Shown piece after piece: positions 12,218 to 21,056 of a stretch of 64,000 nt of DNA; within the stretch, counting starts at the first letter, position 1; every line of letters starts with the position of its first letter. This DNA comes from Amanita rubescens (Eukaryota > Basidiomycota > Agaricomycetes > Agaricales > Amanitaceae). The position numbers were made by a program, and so were the translations under genes. Under the pieces are notes generated by a model. That model made no database searches, was not told where the DNA came from, and saw nothing but the letters and a program-made list of their open reading frames with translations. The DNA lies in contig WION01000007.1 of assembly GCA_015039365.1 (NCBI GenBank), positions 310,001-374,000 on the forward strand. The letters are read 5' to 3'.

Positions 12218-12668
12218 TGTTACAACACGGTACGGACTCCCGCATTATGCTTACATGATACGTCGGACATGTTTATTTCTTTATGCCTACCTTACTTATC
12301 GTCTCCCTTATGCTCGATTCATACGGACAAGCTCGTTTCTTTAACTATACCATCCCTTGTTCCACATATGACGCCGTCTTTATACTTACTTCCGTACTTA
12401 CCATTATTCATTAATTAGTACGTCTCATTGTACTTGCTAGTATAAGTACCGCATGTATCCTAGAGTCGAACCCTAAGTTCGACTTAGCTGTTTATTGTCG
12501 TCTGGCAATATAACCGTACTCTTAACTCATCTACCACAATCGTCCTCAGATCCTAAGTCAACGTCTTGACTTAGTATTGAACTTATAATCTTAACGTTTG
12601 ACTTAAGACTTGTAATCGTGACTAGAGTTGCCGCTGCAACTTAAGTTGAGATTAACGAGTTCGTAACA
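12218..12668 (+). repeat. 5' LTR (451 bp)
   Basis: Begins tgttacaacacgg and ends gttcgtaaca. Identical by reading to 19900-20350. Contains TATAAG at 12451-12456 and the presumed RNA start at about 12474. Inverted repeats include ctaagtcaa/ttgacttag (12553-12561 with 12566-12574) and the palindrome caacttaagttg (12637-12648), which could fold in the R-U5 RNA. Confidence 0.95.
12451..12486 (+). promoter_or_regulatory. predicted LTR core promoter and RNA 5' end with self-primer
   Basis: TATAAG (12451-12456) lies 23 bp upstream of taagttcgactta (12474-12486). That 13-mer is the exact reverse complement of the presumed primer-binding site at 12671-12683. In Tf1/sushi elements the first nucleotides of the transcript fold back and act as the primer. 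By analogy RNA should start at or next to 12474. The complementarity is seen; the start site is inferred. Confidence 0.65.
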
Positions 12669-12670
12669 AT

Positions 12671-12683
12671 TAAGTCGAACTTA
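12671..12683 (+). other. self-primer binding site (PBS)
   Basis: taagtcgaactta begins two bases after the 5' LTR, the normal PBS position. It does not begin with TGG as tRNA-primed sites do. It is perfectly complementary (13 of 13) to LTR positions 12474-12486. This arrangement matches the self-priming mechanism established for Tf1 and inferred for its sushi-type relatives. Confidence 0.75.
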
Positions 12684-12759
12684 TCAATAAGCCTGAACAT
12701 CGATTCATTGGCATTTGATAACACACACTTCGACGAACTTCCGGAAAGCCAGCCCGTAG

Positions 12760-13437
12760 GTTACTGGCCACGTTGTCAAAACGGATTGGAGAGCTCCACC
12801 GAATAGAGCTACACGAGATCGTAAAGGGAACTACATTCTTGACGGATACTACGTCAGACTAAACGGTGCAAAACGAATCTGGGAAGATACAGGAGGAAAT
12901 CCAGTTAAAGAACAAGAATTCTGGATACCACAAAAAGAAACTAGACCTCCGAACGAATCATATTATTATTTCGCAGATCTATATCTTCAGGAACAGCACA
13001 TCAGATTCGATCACCTCACAGAACGTTGGATAGCATCCGAAACACAAGAATTTGTCCCTAACGAATACTTCAACACCCCCATTTGGATAAAGGGGACTGT
13101 TGACGCTCTACCAGAGAACTTAAGACCGAAAACTCTCCTTTCCATACAGACAAAAGGCAAAAAGAAAGCAAATTTTGGCCTAAATAATAGTGAATCCGAG
13201 AAAGAAGAAGATATAGATCAAAAACCCGATCTATCTCTTGATTTTCTCAGTGACCTTTCAGTTGGAACGACACCAACACCTGCCCAACAACCGACCAATC
13301 CCGAATCAAGTCCTTCGAACCCTAAAGAAGAAAAGGACGAGGAAGACCCGTTTGACTCTGACAGAATCGAAGTAGACGAACCTAAACCCGATCCAACTCC
13401 GCCACGCAGAGATCCATCACCCCCGCTATCACCAAGA
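12760..13437 (+). other. ATG-free open leader in frame with Gag
   Basis: After an in-frame TAG at 12757-12759 there are 226 sense codons running straight into the Gag ATG at 13438. The translation looks like protein: Trp/Tyr-rich first half (ILDGYYVRLNGAKRIWED, FWIPQKETRPP, SYYYFADLYLQEQ), acidic Pro-rich second half (PFDSDRIEVDEPKPDPTPP). I find no ATG in any frame between the predicted RNA start (12474) and 13438. Either Gag starts at 13438 with a very long leader, or it starts upstream at a non-AUG codon. ACG at 12781 has A at -3 and G at +4. Confidence 0.6.
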
Positions 13438-14496
13438 ATGTCTGGAGGAAGTACAGACCCTATACCCAATCCACGAACCCCTAGTCTCATCGGAGATCTC
13501 CCTGAATTCAAAGGGAAGCGAAAGGATGCCAATACGTTCATAGAAGATATCGAAATCTTCTTTGATATGAATCCTGAACGGATGAATACAGACCGTTTAA
13601 AGATCCTTGCTGCCCTGAATAAGATCTCAGATGGAGCTAGACAGTGGAAAAAGAATAAATTAGCAGAGTTACGAAAATCACGCTCTACCATTGAAGGAGG
13701 CGTCACAAGACCTGCTTTATTCGATGACTGGGAAGCATTCAAACTATCATTCTTGACAGATTGGGGAGAAGTTGATCCAAGCGGAAATGCATACACGAAA
13801 ATTCTCAATCTACAGAACAGATCGTCCATGAAAGGAAAGAAACAGATGACCTTGCCTAATTACGTCAATCAGTTCAAGGAACAAATCACGAAAGCAGGAA
13901 TTGAAGGAGAAGCAGCATTCCATATGTTCGGAAAAGGACTTACAGCACCCGAGTTCGAAAAAGCAATGCTCATGAACCCAAAAACGTTACAAGATTGGTA
14001 CGACATTGCTATCAAACTCGACAACATCCGAACCCGTTCATACGCTTATTCCCCTCGATCTGGAAATGGTCATTCATCATCCTCTCATAACGACGAATCA
14101 TGGGCTATGCAGATCGATCATAAATTTCTAGAACAAGAAGAAGACCCAGAACTAGAACTTATGATCAGATCTATGTCCAAAGAAGAAAGAGAACGCTACA
14201 TCAAAGACGGTTTATGTTTTATCTGCGGAATCAAAGGACACATGTCAGGGCAATGCCCGAAGAAGAAAAGAAACAAAGGGAAAGGCCGATTTAAAGGAGG
14301 GAGGAAAAGAGGATTCACGCCCAAACGTCACATTCGAGCCACATCAAATGATGGTGACGGAAATTGGGAAGAAGAAGAAGTCCGAGAGTCTAAACCAAAT
14401 TACACCAAGAACATCCGAGCGCTGATGAAAGGGATGTCAACCGACGAAAAGAATGATCTATTACTATCTCTTGCCGATGATAACGAGGATTTTTGA
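13438..14496 (+). CDS. gag: Gag capsid/nucleocapsid protein of the LTR element
   Basis: 352 aa from the first ATG. After a Pro-rich start comes a capsid-like region (PEFKGKRKDANTFIEDIEIFF, trimmed here; then W-rich helical segments). Near the end is a retroviral zinc knuckle, CFICGIKGHMSGQC (CX2CX4HX4C), followed by a basic stretch (KKKRNKGKGRFKGGRKRG), as expected for nucleocapsid RNA binding. It assembles the particle in which reverse transcription occurs. The stop TGA at 14494-14496 follows five T residues (14490-14494). The next frame (protease) is -1 relative to it. The true N-terminus may lie upstream (see leader entry). Confidence 0.88.
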   Translation: MSGGSTDPIPNPRTPSLIGDLPEFKGKRKDANTFIEDIEIFFDMNPERMNTDRLKILAALNKISDGARQWKKNKLAELRKSRSTIEGGVTRPALFDDWEAFKLSFLTDWGEVDPSGNAYTKILNLQNRSSMKGKKQMTLPNYVNQFKEQITKAGIEGEAAFHMFGKGLTAPEFEKAMLMNPKTLQDWYDIAIKLDNIRTRSYAYSPRSGNGHSSSSHNDESWAMQIDHKFLEQEEDPELELMIRSMSKEERERYIKDGLCFICGIKGHMSGQCPKKKRNKGKGRFKGGRKRGFTPKRHIRATSNDGDGNWEEEEVRESKPNYTKNIRALMKGMSTDEKNDLLLSLADDNEDF

Positions 14497-15371
14497 CAGT
14501 GGGACTCATGACAGTGGATGAAGTCTCAGACACACCAGATTCAACTCTCGATATATCTCATGTAACAGTACAATCTATTTCGAAACGAAGATTATCTGTC
14601 CCTATCAAAGTTGAAACTGAAAACAACACTGAAAACCTCGTTGCCCTTGTCGACTGCGGAGCCGAAGGGATATTTATCGACAAAAGGATAGCACACAAAT
14701 GGAGAAAACGAAAAACTCTACGACCAATTAGAGTTTATAACGTCGATGGCACCATAAACAAAGAAGGAGAAATTGATGAACAATGTCTAATCACCTTCGA
14801 AATGAACGGAAAACGCATGACTGAATGGTTTTACGTATCAGCAATAGGAAAACAAACGGTTATACTGGGGCTTCCTTGGTTAGAGAAGCATAACCCTGAC
14901 GTAAATTGGAAAGAAAAGACTCTAGAGTTCCAAGACTCTGAACAGGACAAAATCAAGGCATCACTTCGGAGCATCTGTCAACAGATTGACAGAATAGCTA
15001 TGCCTGAATGGGAAGAAGATCTCGTCATCGGATATTTGATGTCACACAAAGGATCACCGACGACAGATCACAGATGGAACACGCATACATTTGAGGATAT
15101 AGGAAGCTGGTCAGAAGACGAATACGACCAAGTAACTATCGCACGATATACACCAGCTCAACAAATGGAACACAAATACCATCAAACAGAGGAGGTTTAC
15201 ACGCTCCCTCCTGAATACTCGGCATGGAAAGATGTATTCGAGAAAAAAGCAAGTGAACGATTCCCAGAAAGCCGATCCTGGGATCACCAGATAGAACTTC
15301 GCGATGATTTCATACCAAAAAGAGGAAAAATCTATCCCTTATCTCCTGAAACAGCAGAACACACTGGATGA
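14493..15371 (+). CDS. pol: aspartic protease part of Pol (LTR element)
   Basis: Open frame of 292 codons in the -1 frame relative to Gag, with no ATG at its beginning (first ATG at 14509). The retropepsin motif is present as LVALVDCGAEGIFID, with Cys where Ser/Thr is usual (D-C-G in place of D-S/T-G), and the flap/second part VILGLPWLEKHNPDVNW. The last residues, FIPKRGKIYPLSPE, are the linker that leads directly into reverse transcriptase in related elements. The frame hits a TGA at 15369-15371 while RT continues in another frame. Pro normally belongs to one Pol polyprotein, so expression would need a shift at both ends. Confidence 0.85.
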   Translation: MTVGLMTVDEVSDTPDSTLDISHVTVQSISKRRLSVPIKVETENNTENLVALVDCGAEGIFIDKRIAHKWRKRKTLRPIRVYNVDGTINKEGEIDEQCLITFEMNGKRMTEWFYVSAIGKQTVILGLPWLEKHNPDVNWKEKTLEFQDSEQDKIKASLRSICQQIDRIAMPEWEEDLVIGYLMSHKGSPTTDHRWNTHTFEDIGSWSEDEYDQVTIARYTPAQQMEHKYHQTEEVYTLPPEYSAWKDVFEKKASERFPESRSWDHQIELRDDFIPKRGKIYPLSPETAEHTG

Positions 15372-18105
15372 ATGGATCAAAGAACATGTTGAAAAAGGCT
15401 ACATCAGACCATCGAAATCGCCGCAGGCATCGCCTTTCTTCTTTGTAGAAAAGAAAGAAGCACAAAAACTACGACCCTGCCAAGACTATCGATATTTGAA
15501 CGAATACACTAAACCAAACGCATATCCATTACCCCTTATTTCCGATCTTATGATTAAACTCAAAGATTCGGAATACTTTACGAAATTGGATATCCGTTGG
15601 GGATATAATAACGTTCAAATCAAAGAATCTGACAGATGGAAAGCCGCCTTTATCACCAATCGAGGTTTATTTGAACCTAACGTCATGTTCTTTGGATTAC
15701 GAAATTCACCAGCAACGTTCCAAGCTATGATGGACGATTATTTCAGGGATTTTACAGAAAAAGGATGGCTCGTCATCTACATGGATGACATGCTAATACA
15801 CGCGCGCACTAAAGAAGAACTCGAGATTCGAACAAAACAAGTACTTGAACGATTACAGAAACACGATCTTTACCTCAAGCTTGAAAAGTGTAAATTCGCT
15901 GCCAAAGAAGTTGATTTTCTAGGCACCGTCATATCCAAAAATACAATAAAAATGGACCCGATCAAACTTGCCGGAATTAGGGACTGGCCAACCCCTTCTA
16001 CCGTTAAACAAGTTAGATCCTTTTTAGGATTCGGAAATTACTATCGAAGGTTTATTTTCGGATTCGCCCACCTCACACGACCCCTGCACGACCTAACAAA
16101 GAAAAACAAATTATGGACATGGACCGCAGAATGCCAAGTCGCATTTGATCTATTAAAAGAACGCTTCACATCCGCGCCTGTTTTAATGATGCCCGACGTT
16201 AACAAACCTTTCATTCTACAAACGGACGCATCAGACCGCGCTATCGGAGCAGTTCTTATGCAGAAAGATGACAATGGCGACTTACACCCATGCGGATACC
16301 TATCCCACGCTTTAACACCGACTGAAACACGATGGCAAATCTACGACCGAGAGTTATTCGCCATTTACTACGCTCTTTACAACGAATGGAGATACCTGCT
16401 TGAAGGAGCAGAACATCCTGTCATTATTCATTGCGACCACAAGAACCTACTCTACTATCGAGAACCACAACGTCTTACAAACCGCCAAGCACGATGGTGG
16501 AACGACTTGTCTCGATTTAATATTAAATTAACGCATGTTCCTGGAGCAAAACTAATAATAGCGGATGCTTTATCCCGCCGACCCGATCATATGACAAAAG
16601 ACGAACCAGAAGAGTTAATAACAATGCTCCCAAAAGAACTCTTCGTCCGCACAATCGCCGAAGATCTCCGTGACAGAGCAATAGAAACAACTGTCAAAGA
16701 TGAATTCGCTCAATCAATCAAGAAATGCCTAAAAGAAAAAGGGACACCGCCTTTACGAACAGCCCTTTCTGATTGGACCCTCGACAACGAATTAATCCTA
16801 TACAAAGGGAAATCTTTTATCCCTCCTAACACCGATCTTCGCCGAGATATTATTAGAGATTTTCATGAATCACCAACAAGCGGACACCCCGGTTTCTTCA
16901 AAACACTAGCCTTATTAAAGGAATATTACTGGTGGCCATTAATGTCTAAAATGGTTAAACAGTTTATTGACGGATGCACGGCATGTCAACAAATGAAATC
17001 AAATACTCACCCTACCGCCGCACCCCTGATGCCAATCAAGTCTCACGCACACCGACCCTTCCAACAAATAACCATGGATTTCATAACCGACTTACCCATA
17101 AGTGACGGTTTTGATTCTATCTTTATCGTGGTCGATCAAGGACTTACAAAGGGAGTAATTCTCATGCCTTGTAATAAAACTGTCACCGCCGATGAAACCG
17201 CCGACCTCTACATTCGGAATGTATTCAAAAACTTCGGATTACCCGACACCATGATCTCCGATCGAGGACCACAGTTCGCATCACATGTCTTTAACGGCAT
17301 AATGGACTCATTAAAGATTAAACACAAAATGAGTACCGCCTTCCATCCACAGACTGATGGACAAACGGAGCGATATAACGCCGAATTAGAAGCTTATCTC
17401 CGAATATTCTGTGCTTATGAACCAGATACTTGGAACAAGATGATACCAATAGCACAATTCGCGCATAACTCACGCACTCATGAAGCGTTGAAACAATCAC
17501 CCTTTCAATTGATGTATGGAACATCCCCGGTTGCACTTCCCCTTGTCTCAAATAAGACAAATACACCAACCGCCGATAACCGCATCAACTCTCTGTTCCG
17601 CGCACGAGAAGAAGCACTCGCCGCACATGATCTAGCACGAGCTAAGATGATGGAAAGAACAACGAGAAAGACTAAACCGTTCAAAGTCAATGACAAAGTA
17701 TGGTTAGAATCTAGGAACCTGAAGATTCCTTATCAGAGCAGAAAGCTCGCACCTAAACGAGAAGGTCCCTTTTCCATCAAAGAAGTCTTAGGACCAGTGA
17801 CATATCGTCTCACGCTACCAAGACAATGGAAAATTCATAACGTATTCCACGCCGCCTTACTAACACCGTTCAAAGAAACTTCCTTTCACGGAATAACAGA
17901 AACAAGGCCCCCTCCCGATCTGATCGAAGGAGAAAAAGAATACGAAGTAGAAGCACTGCTTGCACATCGCAAGTTCAGAGGGAAATTACAATTCCTAGTA
18001 AAGTGGAAAGGCTATGACACCAGCGAAAACACATGGGAACCAGAAAATAACTTGACGCATATGGAAGACCTCCTTCTAGAATATAAAAGACGAAGGAAAC
18101 TCTGA
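15304..18105 (+). CDS. pol: reverse transcriptase-RNase H-integrase-chromodomain part of Pol
   Basis: 933 codons containing, in order: RT (YIRPSKSPQASPFFFVEKK, catalytic YMDD in LVIYMDDMLIHA), RNase H (PFILQTDASDRAIGAVL, DRELFAIYYAL), an HHCC integrase zinc domain (GHPGFFKTLALLKEYYWWP, CTACQQMK), an integrase DDE core (TMDFITDLP, ISDRGPQFAS, HPQTDGQTERYNAELEAYL), and a C-terminal chromodomain (YEVEALLAHRKF, FLVKWKGYDTSENTWEP). The chromodomain identifies a chromovirus. The first 23 codons overlap the protease frame and are not RT-like. Real homology begins at about LDEWIKEHVEKGY (15365), implying a one-base discontinuity near 15345-15365. Domain calls are firm. Confidence 0.95.
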   Translation: MISYQKEEKSIPYLLKQQNTLDEWIKEHVEKGYIRPSKSPQASPFFFVEKKEAQKLRPCQDYRYLNEYTKPNAYPLPLISDLMIKLKDSEYFTKLDIRWGYNNVQIKESDRWKAAFITNRGLFEPNVMFFGLRNSPATFQAMMDDYFRDFTEKGWLVIYMDDMLIHARTKEELEIRTKQVLERLQKHDLYLKLEKCKFAAKEVDFLGTVISKNTIKMDPIKLAGIRDWPTPSTVKQVRSFLGFGNYYRRFIFGFAHLTRPLHDLTKKNKLWTWTAECQVAFDLLKERFTSAPVLMMPDVNKPFILQTDASDRAIGAVLMQKDDNGDLHPCGYLSHALTPTETRWQIYDRELFAIYYALYNEWRYLLEGAEHPVIIHCDHKNLLYYREPQRLTNRQARWWNDLSRFNIKLTHVPGAKLIIADALSRRPDHMTKDEPEELITMLPKELFVRTIAEDLRDRAIETTVKDEFAQSIKKCLKEKGTPPLRTALSDWTLDNELILYKGKSFIPPNTDLRRDIIRDFHESPTSGHPGFFKTLALLKEYYWWPLMSKMVKQFIDGCTACQQMKSNTHPTAAPLMPIKSHAHRPFQQITMDFITDLPISDGFDSIFIVVDQGLTKGVILMPCNKTVTADETADLYIRNVFKNFGLPDTMISDRGPQFASHVFNGIMDSLKIKHKMSTAFHPQTDGQTERYNAELEAYLRIFCAYEPDTWNKMIPIAQFAHNSRTHEALKQSPFQLMYGTSPVALPLVSNKTNTPTADNRINSLFRAREEALAAHDLARAKMMERTTRKTKPFKVNDKVWLESRNLKIPYQSRKLAPKREGPFSIKEVLGPVTYRLTLPRQWKIHNVFHAALLTPFKETSFHGITETRPPPDLIEGEKEYEVEALLAHRKFRGKLQFLVKWKGYDTSENTWEPENNLTHMEDLLLEYKRRRKL

Positions 18106-18106
18106 A

Positions 18107-19859
18107 ATGTCATTCACATACCAAGTTATTATGCAAAATGGAAACGACACCACCGACGCCGTTCAGCACTTCCCCTGGTCTGAATTCTACGCTGGAGAGA
18201 ACACCGACACCCGACTCACCACTGAACCCCACCGACCTCGACTCGTTCTTCATACCACCGACACCGACGAAGAAGACACTGACCCGAACGACTTCGTTGA
18301 TGTTCCCTACAGATCTCCCGATCAGACCTCGTCTCAAACGATCCCGGTCACTCCCACCGAAACCCAGGAAACCTACCACGGAACATCGGAAACTCTGGCT
18401 GTACCTGGACGAATTACGGAAGATCGCAATAGCCGACCGATCCCACCTAGAAACGCTGAAGACATTAGCGTTACCTTACATAGAGAGACGGTATTTGCCG
18501 GTCACGCTTCGACTCAACCTCATAACGAATCTATTCGAGGCAACGACCAGAGTCACGGTACAGATGGGACTAACCGCGATATGGCTGGCTCCATCGTACG
18601 AACCACCCCCGATCTCTATCTCAGTTATCACGGAATTACTACTTACACCAAGGTTAGAGACCGCGTCACTCTAATCTGTAACGCCGCTAGATTACAGGTC
18701 GACATCTTTGACCAAGAAAGGATAGCTCGAGTCTGGCGACTTCTCATGGACTTCCGAACCGCCACTACCCTTGCCGGTCAAGCCCGAGATCAGTACAACT
18801 ATCATTGTGCCGATTTAATCGAAACGTTTGTAAACGTTACGTCATTATACTGGGAAGACGTTCATCCGAAAGGAGGAAACCTAGATCAACTGGCGATAGA
18901 TCTATTACGACGACTTCTCACAGCTGACATCGAACGTTACATCATCCTTGCTATAGAAAGCATTGACGATCAAAGGTTTGGACTAAAAATACAGCCCCAC
19001 GATCAGAATAACCGCATCGCTGTCAACCATTGGTTTCGCGCTACCGAAGCTACACCCGACCGACACCGAGCAACTAGATGCATTATGGAGACAGATCGTA
19101 AATCGAGAGAAATCTGGTGCCTCACCGGAAAGATCCGAGACCTCTTGTCCAGTATCCAAGGAGACACAGAATGGACTACAGCCGAATTCGCAGATGGAGT
19201 TCCCTTGCATCAACTCACTAGCGACCACATTGCGCAGATCAATAATGCGATCAGTGATCTCGATCTTCATCGCCGAATCCGTACAACAAGCGATCTCATT
19301 GAGGAAGAACCGAAACGAGATAAGAAGGCTCCTCCTCCTCCTCGATCCGCATCACCCCCAACCACCACCGTTATTCGCCACGGAGTCTGGAATATTCCTG
19401 TCCCCACTGCTCGACGAAACTGACACTCCGCCTTCTCGACGACCTACGACCCGCAGTATGACAAATGCCGCCAACCAACGCCCCCATCGTTACAACCGCT
19501 GCATTCACTGCCGAGGTAAACATGCCTCTGAGGATCATCATCTTGCTACTACAATTCCTCCTATGTCTACTCTACCTCCATGCGCTCCCACGCGCCGACG
19601 CGATCCGACGCCCGGTCCTTCCACTAAGAAGAAAGGACGTTCTCGAACTACCGCAGATGCCGCCAATACCTCCGCTTCCACTAGCCGCCGCCCTCATCAG
19701 CCGAAGAAGAAGGGAAAGAAGAAGGCACACCACGCGTCACAGTGTCAGGCATGCGTCAACGGACGACAGTGCGACGGAGCCGACGACGACGCCTGCGACC
19801 TTTACGGCGACTACGGCTATCAGCACGATGACGACGCCATGCACAACATGAACACCTGA
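18107..19859 (+). CDS. extra 3' ORF region of the LTR element (ORF3), frame-broken or spliced
   Basis: Between Pol and the polypurine tract lie about 1.75 kb of coding-like DNA not found in minimal chromoviruses. Protein-like sequence passes through three stretches. First is a frame opened by the ATG at 18138 (Pro/Ser-rich start, then LWLYLDELRKIAIADRSHLE) to about 18640. Next is the frame of the long ORF 18107-19423 (VDIFDQERIARVWRLLMDF, LDQLAIDLLRRLLTADIE). Last is the first frame again from about 19300 to 19859, with a zinc-knuckle-like RCIHCRGKHASEDHH and Lys/Arg-rich tail. A short intron (donor gttaga at 18649, branch-like ctaat) could join the first two; the second switch has no obvious intron. 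Function unknown. A nucleic-acid-binding accessory protein is only a guess. Confidence 0.5.
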
Positions 19860-19886
19860 ACGTTTTGTTGTTGCGGTCAACAACGT

Positions 19887-19896
19887 AGGGGAGAGC
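19887..19896 (+). other. polypurine tract
   Basis: aggggagagc lies directly before the 3' LTR (starts 19900), the expected primer site for plus-strand DNA synthesis in LTR elements. Assigned by position and composition. Confidence 0.65.
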
Positions 19897-19899
19897 TAG

Positions 19900-20350
19900 T
19901 GTTACAACACGGTACGGACTCCCGCATTATGCTTACATGATACGTCGGACATGTTTATTTCTTTATGCCTACCTTACTTATCGTCTCCCTTATGCTCGAT
20001 TCATACGGACAAGCTCGTTTCTTTAACTATACCATCCCTTGTTCCACATATGACGCCGTCTTTATACTTACTTCCGTACTTACCATTATTCATTAATTAG
20101 TACGTCTCATTGTACTTGCTAGTATAAGTACCGCATGTATCCTAGAGTCGAACCCTAAGTTCGACTTAGCTGTTTATTGTCGTCTGGCAATATAACCGTA
20201 CTCTTAACTCATCTACCACAATCGTCCTCAGATCCTAAGTCAACGTCTTGACTTAGTATTGAACTTATAATCTTAACGTTTGACTTAAGACTTGTAATCG
20301 TGACTAGAGTTGCCGCTGCAACTTAAGTTGAGATTAACGAGTTCGTAACA
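19900..20350 (+). repeat. 3' LTR (451 bp)
   Basis: Same length and, by line-by-line reading, same sequence as 12218-12668. Followed by the TTTCC target duplication. Confidence 0.95.
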
Positions 20351-20830
20351 TTTCCCTAATGATGTGATCTATGTTGGTGCATCTGATTGGGAGGACAAAT
20401 GATGGCATGCTACATGGGGAGGTTCAGATTATGGCCCTGGTATTGATGTGTTTGTGCCTGGTGCCTTTATTACAAGTGTGAGTCATGTTGATGTGAATCA
20501 ATTCAAGCTGATGTCAGGTACATTGATGGTGAGTATCCTGGAGTGGAAGTGGTCTTGAAATTAACTTGGTACTCAGGCTGTTCCCCATGTCACTGGCCTC
20601 ATTGTGTGCCTGATCAGCATGGAGCCAAACCATCCACACAACTGCAACCCAAACCTAATGAAGGTCACAAGGGTTCTCAGGGATTTAGCACAGCAAGCTA
20701 TGGATTTTACCAGTGGTAAGAATCTCTTTTGAAACCAAAATCACCAGATTCATACTCATGCTCCTACAAATTCTAAGATGCCGGACCTATCGATCCTCTG
20801 TCACTACCAGGTGCTTGGTGCACTTTCCTA
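20351..20830 (+). pseudogene. subtilisin-like (S8) protease relic, part right of the retrotransposon
   Basis: Continuation of the relic at 12110-12217. Reads PNDVIYVGASDWEDK, a TGA at 20400-20402, WHATWGGSDYGPGIDVFVPGA, then GTLM at 20517-20528 where subtilases have the catalytic GTSM, a 48 nt GT-AG intron (20529-20576), and AVPHVTGLIV with the expected T/A-P-H-V motif. A second intron begins after DFTSG. The catalytic Ser codon is TTG (20523-20525). Both lesions (TGA for CGA, TTG for TCG) are what C-to-T change at CpG would produce. There is no CpG at all between 20351 and about 20780. Confidence 0.8.
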
Positions 20831-21056
20831 TTGAAACAGGGAAAGGCATGTGTGCCTTCAAATCCACATTCCAAAAACTATTTTCCCATTGATATCAGCA
20901 GCATCAGCAGATTGCCAATGTTGTTTTGCAGATGCCCCCCACCACCAATTTTCCATTTTAGAAATGAGACAATAGTATTGAAATTAGAAATATAATTTGA
21001 GTGTCCACCTTGGCCTCTTGGCTTACTCTAACCTGAATTGTGCTCTGTGACAACTG
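20831..21056. other. decayed DNA, no gene seen
   Basis: CpG-poor spacer between the subtilase relic and the next ORF. It may include the relic's 3' end. Nothing recognisable. Confidence 0.4.

Larger units (their letters stand above)
12218..20350 (+). mobile_element. Ty3/gypsy chromovirus-type LTR retrotransposon, Tf1/sushi-like, full length
   Basis: 8,133 bp element bounded by TG...CA LTRs of 451 bp and by a 5 bp target duplication TTTCC (12213-12217 and 20351-20355). Internal order: self-primer binding site, long leader, Gag with zinc knuckle, protease, reverse transcriptase, RNase H, integrase, chromodomain, an extra 3' ORF region, polypurine tract. The two LTRs read identical base for base, so insertion is recent. 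The element is rich in CpG, unlike its flanks. The Gag, protease and RT frames are not continuous (see separate entries), so autonomous activity of this copy is doubtful. It sits inside a decayed subtilase gene. Confidence 0.95.

Noticed and set aside
12553..12648. Perfect inverted repeats in the LTR as a transcription terminator or a separate element
   Set aside because: They lie inside both identical LTRs and are best seen as R-U5 RNA structure. No evidence for termination function.
13218..13829. 203-codon open frame on the minus strand inside the retrotransposon
   Set aside because: Antisense shadow of the leader and Gag coding sequence. Composition mirrors the sense codons and no family features appear.
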